This document shows positions 7,827-14,156 of a stretch of 14,156 nucleotides of DNA, in pieces. Location: positions 1-14,156 of the forward strand of contig CACXEB010000212.1 of the NCBI GenBank assembly GCA_902766515.1. The letters are read 5' to 3'. The notes beneath the pieces were generated by a model. That model was not told where the DNA came from, searched no databases, and saw only the letters and a list, made by a program, of their open reading frames with translations. Each line of letters opens with the position of its first letter. Position 1 is the first letter of the stretch. A program made the translations under genes and the position numbers. The DNA comes from an uncultured Eubacteriales bacterium. Lineage in GTDB: Bacteria; Bacillota_A; Clostridia; Christensenellales; Aristaeellaceae.

Positions 7827-8801
7827 ATGCGGGTGGTCATTCAATACGACCCGGCCGGCCCCGAAACGCGGGTGCAGGTCAACGGACAGACGGCGGAGAA
7901 GGATGATATCTATGGTTTTCTGTACCCGGTGCGGCGCTGTCTGCTGCAGGCATGGCTCGCGCCCTCCGGGTCCTGGCAGGGGCTGAGGCGGCAGCTGGAG
8001 GACCTGGCCCGCGGCGAGGCGCTGGAGCTGGAATTCGTCGGCCGGGACGCGGATTACAGCGACCTCACGGAGTGCCTGCGGGAAATGCCGGCGGTCACGC
8101 TCCGGCAGGTGCGCCGGGAGCTGCCTGACGAGCCGGAGCGGCTGAAGGCTTTCCGGGAAAGGACGGAGGATCTGTTCACCCGGCCGGTGACCACGGAATG
8201 GGACGGAGACCGGGAGGTCCGCCAGACCGGCGGGGAGCTGTACCCGGACGAGGCGGCCGCCATCGCCGGGATCCTGGACCGGCAGGCGCCGTGGCTGTCG
8301 GTCATCGACAGCGAAACAGCCTTCCGCGCCGCGCTGCGGGGACAGGACTGCTGCCTGCTGACGCAGGACTACCTGACCTCGTTTGACCGCCTGGACAGCG
8401 CACGGAGCCTGACCCGCTCCATGCGCCGCGCGGACGGCATGATCGTCTGCGAACTCAATGACCGCGATCAGCTGGAGGAGTACAGCGCCTATGCGCGGCA
8501 GTCCTCCGGCTGCCGCTATCTCTGCGTGCTGGCCGGCGATGACGGCTGGCGGGACGCGCTGTACCGCAAGTATGGGCAGCCCTATCAGCAGCGCCTGGCC
8601 CTCTCCCGATGCCGGGAGGCCATCGACCGCCTGGAAGCGCTGCTGTTGCAGAAAAACGCGCTGGACAGCCAGATCAAAACCCTGCGGAAGGAAATGGCGG
8701 CGGAGGATGACCTCGCGCCGCTGTACGCGCGCAGGAGCTGGCTGCGCATGCTGGAACGGCAGCTGCCTGAACTGAGGAGCATGCTGGAGGAGAAGCCATG
8801 A
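7827..8801 (+). CDS. Conserved-looking protein of unknown function, C-terminal coiled coil
   Basis: The product has 324 residues and no signal peptide or membrane helix, so it should be cytosolic. GGAGGG at 7813-7818 lies 8 bases before the start. It begins with a short strand-rich part (MRVVIQYD), then a charged region rich in Glu and Arg. A middle domain at about 150-250 has alternating hydrophobic strands and helices (LSVIDS, CLLTQDYL, DGMIVCEL, YLCVLAGDD), which suggests an alpha/beta fold, although no nucleotide-binding loop is visible. The last 70 residues are helical and coiled-coil-like. I recognise no family. It overlaps the HerA-like ATPase gene by 4 bases and follows the Hsp70-like gene closely, so it is probably an adaptor linking those two products; that is inference from gene order. 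Confidence -1.
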   Translation: MRVVIQYDPAGPETRVQVNGQTAEKDDIYGFLYPVRRCLLQAWLAPSGSWQGLRRQLEDLARGEALELEFVGRDADYSDLTECLREMPAVTLRQVRRELPDEPERLKAFRERTEDLFTRPVTTEWDGDREVRQTGGELYPDEAAAIAGILDRQAPWLSVIDSETAFRAALRGQDCCLLTQDYLTSFDRLDSARSLTRSMRRADGMIVCELNDRDQLEEYSAYARQSSGCRYLCVLAGDDGWRDALYRKYGQPYQQRLALSRCREAIDRLEALLLQKNALDSQIKTLRKEMAAEDDLAPLYARRSWLRMLERQLPELRSMLEEKP

Positions 8802-11800
8802 CAGATATGGAAATGACGCCCGCGCTCCGGGAGGTGGATGCCGGGCGGCGCAAGACGGCGGAGCTTGTCTCCTGGGCGGAGCGGATCATCCGGCAGTCGC
8901 AGTATGAGGTCCTGACGGCCCTTGATGCCCGGCCGCTCGCGGACACGGCCCGAAACATCAGCGCCGGGGACGTGGTTTGCCTGTTCCGCGTGACGGAACT
9001 GGTGTTCAGCCGCCAGGAGGGCAGCCACGACCGGCTGTCCACGGTGCTGAATTCGTTGCATGCCTGCGGCGCGTCCTGCCTGATGCTGCTGGAGTGCCAG
9101 AACGGCCGGGCGGAGCTGTACCTGGGCGCGGTCAACAAGCGGCGCTATGACAACGTCTATTTCCTGAATACCATCCGGGAAGCCCTGCGCACCGGCCTGG
9201 AAGGCAACCTGCCGGGCACGGAGCTGACGGAGCTCGTCGGCCGCCAGGAGATCCAGGACAAGCTGGACGAGTGCCTGGACAACGGCTTTGACAGCCAGTG
9301 CATCACCGCGGTATCCTGCGTACCCAGCGAGCCGAAGGACGGCGAGCCTGCCGCCCACGGGATCGAGCGGCTGCTGGAGGCGATCGGCAGCCGCAACTTC
9401 AGCATCATGGTGCTGGCGGATCCGGTGGACGCCGAGAGTATGCAGACGGTGCGCCAGGGCTACGAGTCGCTGGCGACGCAGCTGTCCGCCCTGGAGGAGC
9501 AGTCCGTGTCCACCCAGAAGGGGCTGAGCGCCACGGAGTCCGTCAGCACGTCAGAAAGCGTCAGCGACAGCTGGAGCCGCAACATCTCGATGACCCAGAG
9601 CCATACGACCGGCACGGGCTGGAGCTCCGGCAAGGACGACCGGGCCACGAAGATCAAGCGGCTGGCCAGCGCGGGGGCGACGGTCTTCGGCGGCTACCTG
9701 GCCATGACGGCGGTGTCGACCGCGCTGGGCGTGGTGCAGCAGACGGAAAGCAGTCACACGGACGAAAGCGTCAGCGGGAGCGAGGGGCTGACCAGCGGGC
9801 GGCAGACCTCCCGCCAGGAGGGGACCGGCCATTCGGTCGCGACCTCCGAAAGCACCACCCTCGGCTGTACCGCGACGGACTACCACGCCAAAAACCTGCG
9901 GGAGCGGGTGACGTGGTACCTGCAGTGGCTCAACCGGCGCGAGAACCTGGGCATGTTCAACAGCTGCGCCTATATCATTTCCAGCAGCGCGGGCCTGAAC
10001 CTGATGGTCGCCAGCCAGTACCAGGCCCTGATGCAGGGCGAGGGTGAGATGAACCAGCCGGTGACCCTCAATACCTGGACGGAGGATACGGGGGTCGACG
10101 CGGTGCGGACCGCGCTCAGGCATCTGACGCATCCCGCCTTCGGCTATGCGGGCATGGACGAGAATTTCACCCCAGCCGTGCTGATGTCCAGCAAGGAACT
10201 GTCGCGCCAGATGGCGCTGCCCCAGCGCTCGGTGGTCGGGCTGACGGTGATGGAATACGCGTCCTTCGGCCGGGAGGTTGTCCGCAAGGTGGCGCTCCGG
10301 AGCGGCCGCGTCCTGCGCATCGGCTGCATCTCCCACATGGGCAAGCCGTCGCCGGACCAGGGCGTGCTGCTGGATATCCAGAGCCTGGCCGCGCATACCT
10401 TTGTGGCGGGCACCAACGGCTCCGGCAAATCCAATACGATCTTCCGCATGCTGGAGGGCCTGCAGGACGCGGGCATCCCCTTCCTGGTCATCGAACCGGC
10501 GAAGGGCGAATACAAGAATATCTTCGGCCGGGACGATGATGTCCATGTGTACGGCACGAATCCGGACCGGACGGATCTGCTGCGCATCAATCCCTTCTGG
10601 TTCAATGATGATGTGAACGTGCTGGAGCACATCGACAAGCTCCTGTCCGTGTTCAACGCCAGCTGGTCCATGTACGCCGCGATGCCGGCCGTGCTCAAGG
10701 CGTCCCTGGAGGGCGCGTACCGCGACTGTGGGTGGGACCTGCGGCGGTCCCGGTGCCGGGGCGGGGTGCGCGTGTTCCCGACGGTGCGCGACGTGCTCGA
10801 CCAGTTCAACGGCAAAATGGCCTCCACGGCTTTCTCCGAGGAGGTCAAGGGCAACTATGTGGGTGCGCTGTCCACCCGCATGGAATCCCTGTGCAACGGC
10901 ATCTACGGCGAGATCTTCGGCGGCAGCAACCTGAGCGACGAGGCCCTGTTTGACAGCAGCGTCATCATTGACCTGAGCCGCGTCGGCTCCGCGGAGACCA
11001 AATCGATGCTGATGGGCGTCCTGCTGATCCGCCTGCAGGAGTACCGGATGCGCTTTGAGGCGATGAACCTGCCGCTCAGGCACGTGACCGTGCTTGAGGA
11101 GGCCCACCACCTGCTGCGCCGAACCTCCGACGCGCAGAGCGACGAGGGCAGCAACATGCTGGGCAAGTCGGTCGAGATGATTTCGACCGCCATCGCCGAG
11201 ATGCGCTCCTACGGCGAGGGCTTCATGATCGTCGACCAGTCGCCGGGCCTGCTGGACATGTCCGTCATGCGCAATACCAACACCAAGATCATCCTGCGCC
11301 TGCCGGAGAGCGGCGACCGCGAGCTGGTGGGCAATACCATGGGCCTCACGCCCGAGCAGATCTATGAGATGTCGCGGTTCCGGACTGGCGTCGCGGCCGT
11401 GTACCAGCAGAACTGGCTGGAGGCCGTGCTGTGTCAGGTGGACCGGGCGCGGCACGAGGCGGAGATCTACCGCAAAGCGGCGGATGATCATGAGGAAACC
11501 GCGCGGCGCGCCCGGATCGTCCGCGCGCTCCTGGGCAAGCCGGACAGCGGGGCGGAACCGCTGGAGGACGCGATTGCCGAATGCGGTCAGTCGGGCGCGG
11601 TCAAGCGCCGGCTGCTCGCCTGCCTGGGGGGCGCTTCAGGCGCGGACCGGGCGGAGACGCGGGTGCTGATCAGCGCGGTCGTGGGGGAGGACCTCACGCC
11701 GGAGCCCTGGCGCGGCGAGGCGGAAGCCAGGTCGTGGCTGCGGGACGTGACGGAGGACCCGGACCTGCTGGCGCAGTGGGGCGCGGACGCCTGGCCGGAA

Positions 11801-12367
11801 GCGGTCCGGGCCTGCGTTCAGTCCCGTGCGGCGGAGGACGAAGCCTGGCAGACGCTGCCGCAGTGGCTGCCCGAGCTTCGCCGGACGGCATCGGACGGCC
11901 TGCGCGCCGCCCGGGGCGCCGCCCTGCGCCGGACATGTCCCCTGATGCCGGCGAAAGCGCCGGAGGATACGCCGGAGCTGCGGGCGGCAGTCAGCTTGCT
12001 CAGGGACGGCGAGCCGGAGGATAAAACGCTTTCGGACCTGCTGGAGCAGGCGCTGAATGGGGGCACCCAGCGGCAGCGCGGCGTCATCCAGCCCTGGGCG
12101 GACGTCGTCTGGGCGATGATCGGCGGTCAGCCGCTGTGGGACAGGCTTTTCAGCCTGATCGGCGCGCAGGACACCGCCGGATGGGACGCCCAGGCGCGGC
12201 AGGCGGTGCGCGAGGCGATGGATGCCGACGCCGATACGGAAACATCCGTCCTGTCCCTGTACCTGCAGAAGAAGGGCGCGGTGCCGGAGGTCCGGCAGTT
12301 CTACCCGCTCTGGATGCGGGCAGCGCAGCGCCGGAAGCAGGCTGCAAAGGATGATCCGGAGGCATGA
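8798..12367 (+). CDS. HerA/FtsK-superfamily (DUF87-like) ATPase with Ser/Thr-rich insertion
   Basis: The product has 1189 residues; GGAGG at 8786-8790 and the 4-base overlap with the previous stop fix the start. The ATPase core has GTNGSGKSNT at 538-547 (Walker A, Lys544), then LVIEPAKGEYKN, which is typical of HerA/VirB4-like motors. VTVLEEAHH (Glu767, Glu768) is Walker B, MIVDQSP around Asp813 is a sensor-type strand, and an NTNTKIILRLP segment follows. The N-terminal 230 residues form an unassigned domain. Residues about 233-355 are very rich in Ser and Thr and surround one hydrophobic stretch at about 292-314. The C-terminal 280 residues are helical and unassigned. The family forms hexameric motors that move DNA or protein. 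No nuclease partner (NurA) or relaxase is visible, and the membrane-linked neighbours favour protein or peptide transport. Family call is firm, substrate is inferred. Confidence -1.
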   Translation: MTDMEMTPALREVDAGRRKTAELVSWAERIIRQSQYEVLTALDARPLADTARNISAGDVVCLFRVTELVFSRQEGSHDRLSTVLNSLHACGASCLMLLECQNGRAELYLGAVNKRRYDNVYFLNTIREALRTGLEGNLPGTELTELVGRQEIQDKLDECLDNGFDSQCITAVSCVPSEPKDGEPAAHGIERLLEAIGSRNFSIMVLADPVDAESMQTVRQGYESLATQLSALEEQSVSTQKGLSATESVSTSESVSDSWSRNISMTQSHTTGTGWSSGKDDRATKIKRLASAGATVFGGYLAMTAVSTALGVVQQTESSHTDESVSGSEGLTSGRQTSRQEGTGHSVATSESTTLGCTATDYHAKNLRERVTWYLQWLNRRENLGMFNSCAYIISSSAGLNLMVASQYQALMQGEGEMNQPVTLNTWTEDTGVDAVRTALRHLTHPAFGYAGMDENFTPAVLMSSKELSRQMALPQRSVVGLTVMEYASFGREVVRKVALRSGRVLRIGCISHMGKPSPDQGVLLDIQSLAAHTFVAGTNGSGKSNTIFRMLEGLQDAGIPFLVIEPAKGEYKNIFGRDDDVHVYGTNPDRTDLLRINPFWFNDDVNVLEHIDKLLSVFNASWSMYAAMPAVLKASLEGAYRDCGWDLRRSRCRGGVRVFPTVRDVLDQFNGKMASTAFSEEVKGNYVGALSTRMESLCNGIYGEIFGGSNLSDEALFDSSVIIDLSRVGSAETKSMLMGVLLIRLQEYRMRFEAMNLPLRHVTVLEEAHHLLRRTSDAQSDEGSNMLGKSVEMISTAIAEMRSYGEGFMIVDQSPGLLDMSVMRNTNTKIILRLPESGDRELVGNTMGLTPEQIYEMSRFRTGVAAVYQQNWLEAVLCQVDRARHEAEIYRKAADDHEETARRARIVRALLGKPDSGAEPLEDAIAECGQSGAVKRRLLACLGGASGADRAETRVLISAVVGEDLTPEPWRGEAEARSWLRDVTEDPDLLAQWGADAWPEAVRACVQSRAAEDEAWQTLPQWLPELRRTASDGLRAARGAALRRTCPLMPAKAPEDTPELRAAVSLLRDGEPEDKTLSDLLEQALNGGTQRQRGVIQPWADVVWAMIGGQPLWDRLFSLIGAQDTAGWDAQARQAVREAMDADADTETSVLSLYLQKKGAVPEVRQFYPLWMRAAQRRKQAAKDDPEA

Positions 12368-12373
12368 TAGAAT
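12365..12373 (+). promoter_or_regulatory. Candidate extended -10 element before the small-gene set
   Basis: TGATAGAAT matches TGnTATAAT with one deviation in the hexamer (TAGAAT). It overlaps the stop codon of the HerA-like gene and lies about 42 bases before the 12416 start. No good -35 box is seen. It could drive the three downstream genes separately from the long upstream genes; the 48-base gap also allows simple read-through. Confidence -1.
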
Positions 12374-12415
12374 GACCCTGTCAATCGGGAACACCCGGAA
12401 ACGGAGGTAAAGACG

Positions 12416-13138
12416 ATGAGCATGAACCCTGAGAACATGGAATTCAAGGCAGCGGAATCGCTGGAAAACCAGGACGCCGTCCTGGAGTCGGCTTCCCTGG
12501 AGCCGAAGCTGATGGAAGTGCCCGGCATGGGCGAGGTGCTGGTCGGCGGCGATCCCTATGGCATCGCCGACAGGCTGGACGATCACCAGGGGGATAACGT
12601 CCTGAACCTGCTGGGGGACTGCGGCCTCGTGTCCGTGACCAATATCGCGATCCAGGCGGGCCTGGATGTCACGGAGGACGATTTGGCGATCACAGCGGTC
12701 CGCAACGGACTGTGCGTCGTGCAAAACGACAATGATCCGACTCACAACGGTTCGACCGATGTGTATGACCGGCAGGCGCTCCTGGGCATCCTGGGCATCT
12801 CCACGACGGTGCACGCGCCGTGGGCGGGGAACGCGCTGAGCCCGGAGGAGATCGCCGAATTTGTGGAGGCCGGCCATGGCGTGAACATCAGCGTCAATGC
12901 CGGATATGCCTGGAATGACGCGAACTACATCCAGGACGGGAACACCAATCACAGCATCATGGTGACCGGTACCGTGCGGGATCCGGAAACCGGGGATCTC
13001 AAAGGCCTGATCGTCTGCGACAGCGGCGTCCCCGGGCGCTCCAACGCGACGGTATTGACCATGGATACCCTGAACGACGCCTATGTGCGCGCTAACGGCG
13101 CGTCGGCGCTGGTGACCGACCGGCCGATCGCGGCCTGA
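12416..13138 (+). CDS. Papain/C39-like cysteine peptidase-fold protein, candidate effector
   Basis: The product has 240 residues. GGAGG at 12403-12407, 8 bases upstream, supports the start; a second Met two codons on is an alternative. Residues 1-45 form an acidic Glu/Leu/Met-rich leader without a Sec signal peptide. The rest has the pattern of C39-like and related papain-fold domains: GDCGLVS with Cys69 at the start of a helix, a hydrophobic core, NHSIMVTGTV with His179, and a DPETG hairpin leading to LIVCDSG with Asp202. The spacing fits a Cys-His-Asp triad. A Gln for the oxyanion hole is not clearly placed: Gln58 is 11 residues before the Cys, further than usual. It could be a peptidase, a deamidating toxin domain, or an inactive relative. 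Its place directly behind a HerA-type motor makes a transported substrate or effector plausible, which is inference. Confidence -1.
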   Translation: MSMNPENMEFKAAESLENQDAVLESASLEPKLMEVPGMGEVLVGGDPYGIADRLDDHQGDNVLNLLGDCGLVSVTNIAIQAGLDVTEDDLAITAVRNGLCVVQNDNDPTHNGSTDVYDRQALLGILGISTTVHAPWAGNALSPEEIAEFVEAGHGVNISVNAGYAWNDANYIQDGNTNHSIMVTGTVRDPETGDLKGLIVCDSGVPGRSNATVLTMDTLNDAYVRANGASALVTDRPIAA

Positions 13139-13154
13139 CAGAGGAGGAAAAGCG

Positions 13155-13664
13155 ATGCGATTTGAAGAGATTCTGCGGGCGCAGACCCGCCGGCTGAAGG
13201 CCATGTTCGGCGACAGCGTGACCCTGTCCTACCCGCTGCCGGCGATTGTAAACGGTCGGAAGGCGGACCGGGTGTTCCTGTACCGGCATGCCGGCGCACA
13301 GCTCGATGCGCCGCGGCCCTTCGGCCTGCTGACCCTGGACGCGGACACAGGCGAGGTGCTTTGCTTTGAGGATGCGCGGGTCCATGATTTCCTGGAGGAT
13401 GCCGGTACCGCCCCGGACGCGGTGATCAGCTACCGCCTGCCGGAGCCGGTGAGCGTGCGGGATTACCAGATGGAACAGACGATGCTCCGGAAGCTGTATG
13501 AGGGCGTCCGCCTGGCGGCCTTCAGCGAAACGCTGACGGAGGAAGCGCGCGAAGTGGTCGATAAGTACTGCTTCCTGCTGGAACACGCGGTGCCGGTTGC
13601 GCTCAAGCCCTACTATGCCGCGATGGGACGCGGATTTGATGAATGGAGGAAGGAACATGCTTGA
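13155..13664 (+). CDS. Small cytosolic protein of unknown function
   Basis: The product has 169 residues. AGGAGG at 13142-13147, 7 bases upstream, supports the start, and the gap from the peptidase-like gene is only 16 bases. There is no signal peptide or membrane helix. The first 85 residues look like mixed strands and helices (VFLYRH, FGLLTLDADTGEVLCFED), and the second half is mostly helical with conserved-looking aromatic residues near the end (KPYYAAMGRGFDEW). I recognise no family. Sitting between the candidate effector and an acidic small protein, it could be an immunity protein, a chaperone for export, or a structural partner; sequence alone does not decide. Its stop overlaps the following gene by 8 bases, so the two are coupled. 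Confidence -1.
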   Translation: MRFEEILRAQTRRLKAMFGDSVTLSYPLPAIVNGRKADRVFLYRHAGAQLDAPRPFGLLTLDADTGEVLCFEDARVHDFLEDAGTAPDAVISYRLPEPVSVRDYQMEQTMLRKLYEGVRLAAFSETLTEEAREVVDKYCFLLEHAVPVALKPYYAAMGRGFDEWRKEHA

Positions 13665-13998
13665 AAAGATGATGGAGCCCACCGGTCTGGAACGGACGAC
13701 GGAGGGATCGACGGAAGCGTTGAACGGCCTGGACGAGTCCGAAGTGCTCGAAATGGAAGCGATGGAGAGCCTGGAATCCACCGACGAGGGGGAAGACGCG
13801 GAAGCGCCCGCCCTGCAGGACGCGCCGGAAGCCCCGGAAAACCTGGAACCCGTCATGGACGCCCTGCAGCTGACCGACAGCGAGAAGGATGCCTTCCGCA
13901 AGATCGGCACGGATGTCCAGGGCATCCCGACGGAAAACTGGATCACCGGCTACAAGAGGGGATCCTGCTATGAACGGCTGATACCGATCAGCGACTAA
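13657..13998 (+). CDS. Small acidic protein of unknown function
   Basis: The product has 113 residues. The start at 13657 was chosen because GGAGGAAGGA at 13645-13654 lies just upstream; an earlier in-frame ATG at 13597 would lie deep inside the preceding gene with no such site. Residues 1-65 are extremely rich in Glu, Leu, Met and Ala (EMEAMESLES is typical) and probably disordered or loosely helical. The last 45 residues are more balanced, with a short helix (DSEKDAFRKIG) and an aromatic, cysteine-containing end (NWITGYKRGSCYERL). There is no Sec signal. The acidic Glu/Leu/Met leader resembles in composition the leader of the peptidase-like protein two genes upstream, which may mark both as clients of the same machinery. 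I recognise no family. Confidence -1.
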   Translation: MLEKMMEPTGLERTTEGSTEALNGLDESEVLEMEAMESLESTDEGEDAEAPALQDAPEAPENLEPVMDALQLTDSEKDAFRKIGTDVQGIPTENWITGYKRGSCYERLIPISD

Positions 13999-13999
13999 G

Positions 14000-14027
14000 C
14001 GGAAGGGGGACTTGCGTCCCCCCTCCG
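14000..14027 (+). terminator. Hairpin directly after the last cluster gene, possible terminator
   Basis: GGGGGAC at 14005-14011 pairs perfectly with GTCCCCC at 14016-14022 around a TTGC loop. After one mismatch (A14004 and C14023), four more pairs extend the stem: CGGA at 14000-14003 with TCCG at 14024-14027. It begins 2 bases after the stop. There is no T run, so it may need a factor or act as a 3'-end stabiliser instead. Confidence -1.
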
Positions 14028-14039
14028 GGACCCCCCTCT

Positions 14040-14063
14040 CAGATTTGCCTGTCGGCAAATCTG
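14040..14063. repeat. Perfect 10-bp inverted repeat with TGTC loop
   Basis: CAGATTTGCC at 14040-14049 is the exact reverse complement of GGCAAATCTG at 14054-14063, with a 4-base loop. It is far less GC-rich than its surroundings. It is followed by AAGG rather than T residues, so a classical intrinsic terminator is unlikely. It could be a protein-binding palindrome, part of a mobile repeat, or one arm of a larger structured RNA. Confidence -1.
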
Positions 14064-14069
14064 CAAGGT

Positions 14070-14120
14070 AGGGGCTGTGAAAGAAAGGCATTAAGAGAAT
14101 GCCTGGGCATCACAGCCCCT
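14070..14120 (+). other. Two-tier hairpin, possible terminator or 5' leader structure
   Basis: The outer stem of 11 perfect pairs joins 14070-14080 to 14110-14120 (GGGGCTGTGA with TCACAGCCCC plus a closing A-T). A 5-by-5 internal loop follows, then an inner stem of 7 perfect pairs joining 14086-14092 (AGGCATT) to 14098-14104 (AATGCCT) around AAGAG. Only three T residues follow, so termination is possible but not convincing. It ends 11 bases before a possible start codon, so it could equally be a leader element of the next gene. It matches no riboswitch class I know. Confidence -1.
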
Positions 14121-14131
14121 TTAGCATGCCC

Positions 14132-14156
14132 ATGAAAAGGACAAACATAGGCCCAA
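14132..14156 (+). CDS. Possible start of a flavin reductase family protein, 3' end missing
   Basis: An ATG at 14132 opens a frame reading MKRTNIGP up to the window edge. From memory, many clostridial flavin reductase family (FMN-binding split-barrel) proteins begin with a similar K.NIGP segment. Against the call, only eight residues are visible and no clear ribosome binding site precedes the ATG. The upstream bases form part of, or pair with, the two-tier hairpin. It is probably unrelated in function to the cluster. Confidence -1.

Noticed and set aside
9551..11491. A 646-residue open frame on the - strand
   Set aside because: It lies opposite the HerA-like gene, which has clear family motifs. 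The antisense translation is rich in Arg, His, Gln and Val without domains, as expected for the complement of high-GC coding DNA.
8798..12367. A conjugation or plasmid-transfer motor (VirB4/TraG-like)
   Set aside because: No relaxase, other mating-pair proteins, integrase or attachment site is visible in the window. The motif set fits the HerA/DUF87 group better.
11636..13204. A 522-residue open frame on the - strand
   Set aside because: It spans the ends of two well-supported + strand genes and the gap between them, has no good ribosome binding site and shows no recognisable domain.
1..14156. tRNA, rRNA, CRISPR arrays, insertion sequences or prophage genes
   Set aside because: No cloverleaf or rRNA-like stretch, spaced repeats, transposase motifs or phage structural genes were seen on either strand.

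Overview
The window is high-GC, densely coded DNA, and every supported gene lies on the + strand. Strong GGAGG-type ribosome binding sites, start/stop overlaps of the ATGA type, a Hanks-type kinase C-lobe with a GY.APE activation segment, and a Sec signal peptide suggest a GC-rich member of the Clostridia or a related gut/rumen Firmicute. This is inferred from style and gene content, because no rRNA or other taxonomic marker is present.

Layout. (1) Bases 2-4667 hold three translationally coupled genes: a 5'-truncated kinase-NACHT-type NTPase-transmembrane fusion, a secreted protein of unknown function, and a cytosolic serine hydrolase of the beta-lactamase/esterase fold. A hairpin with a short T run and an extended -10-like box separate this set from the next. 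(2) Bases 4776-12367 hold four genes: a coiled-coil protein with a GrpE-like layout, a membrane-anchored Hsp70/actin-type ATPase without a normal substrate-binding domain, an unknown 324-residue protein, and a 1189-residue HerA/FtsK-superfamily ATPase carrying a Ser/Thr-rich hydrophobic insertion. (3) Bases 12416-13998 hold three smaller genes: a papain/C39-like Cys-His-Asp protein with an acidic leader, an unknown 169-residue protein and an acidic 113-residue protein. (4) Bases 13999-14131 are non-coding and carry three consecutive hairpins. A probable flavin-reductase-family gene appears to begin at the right edge.

How the genes may work together (inference). The locus combines a membrane NTPase sensor with a kinase module, a membrane Hsp70-like switch with a possible exchange factor, and a HerA-type motor. 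These are followed directly by a protein that looks like a peptidase effector and by two small partners. This resembles a regulated protein export or biological-conflict system. I do not recognise it as a named system, and the effector/partner assignment rests on gene order and fold-like motifs only.
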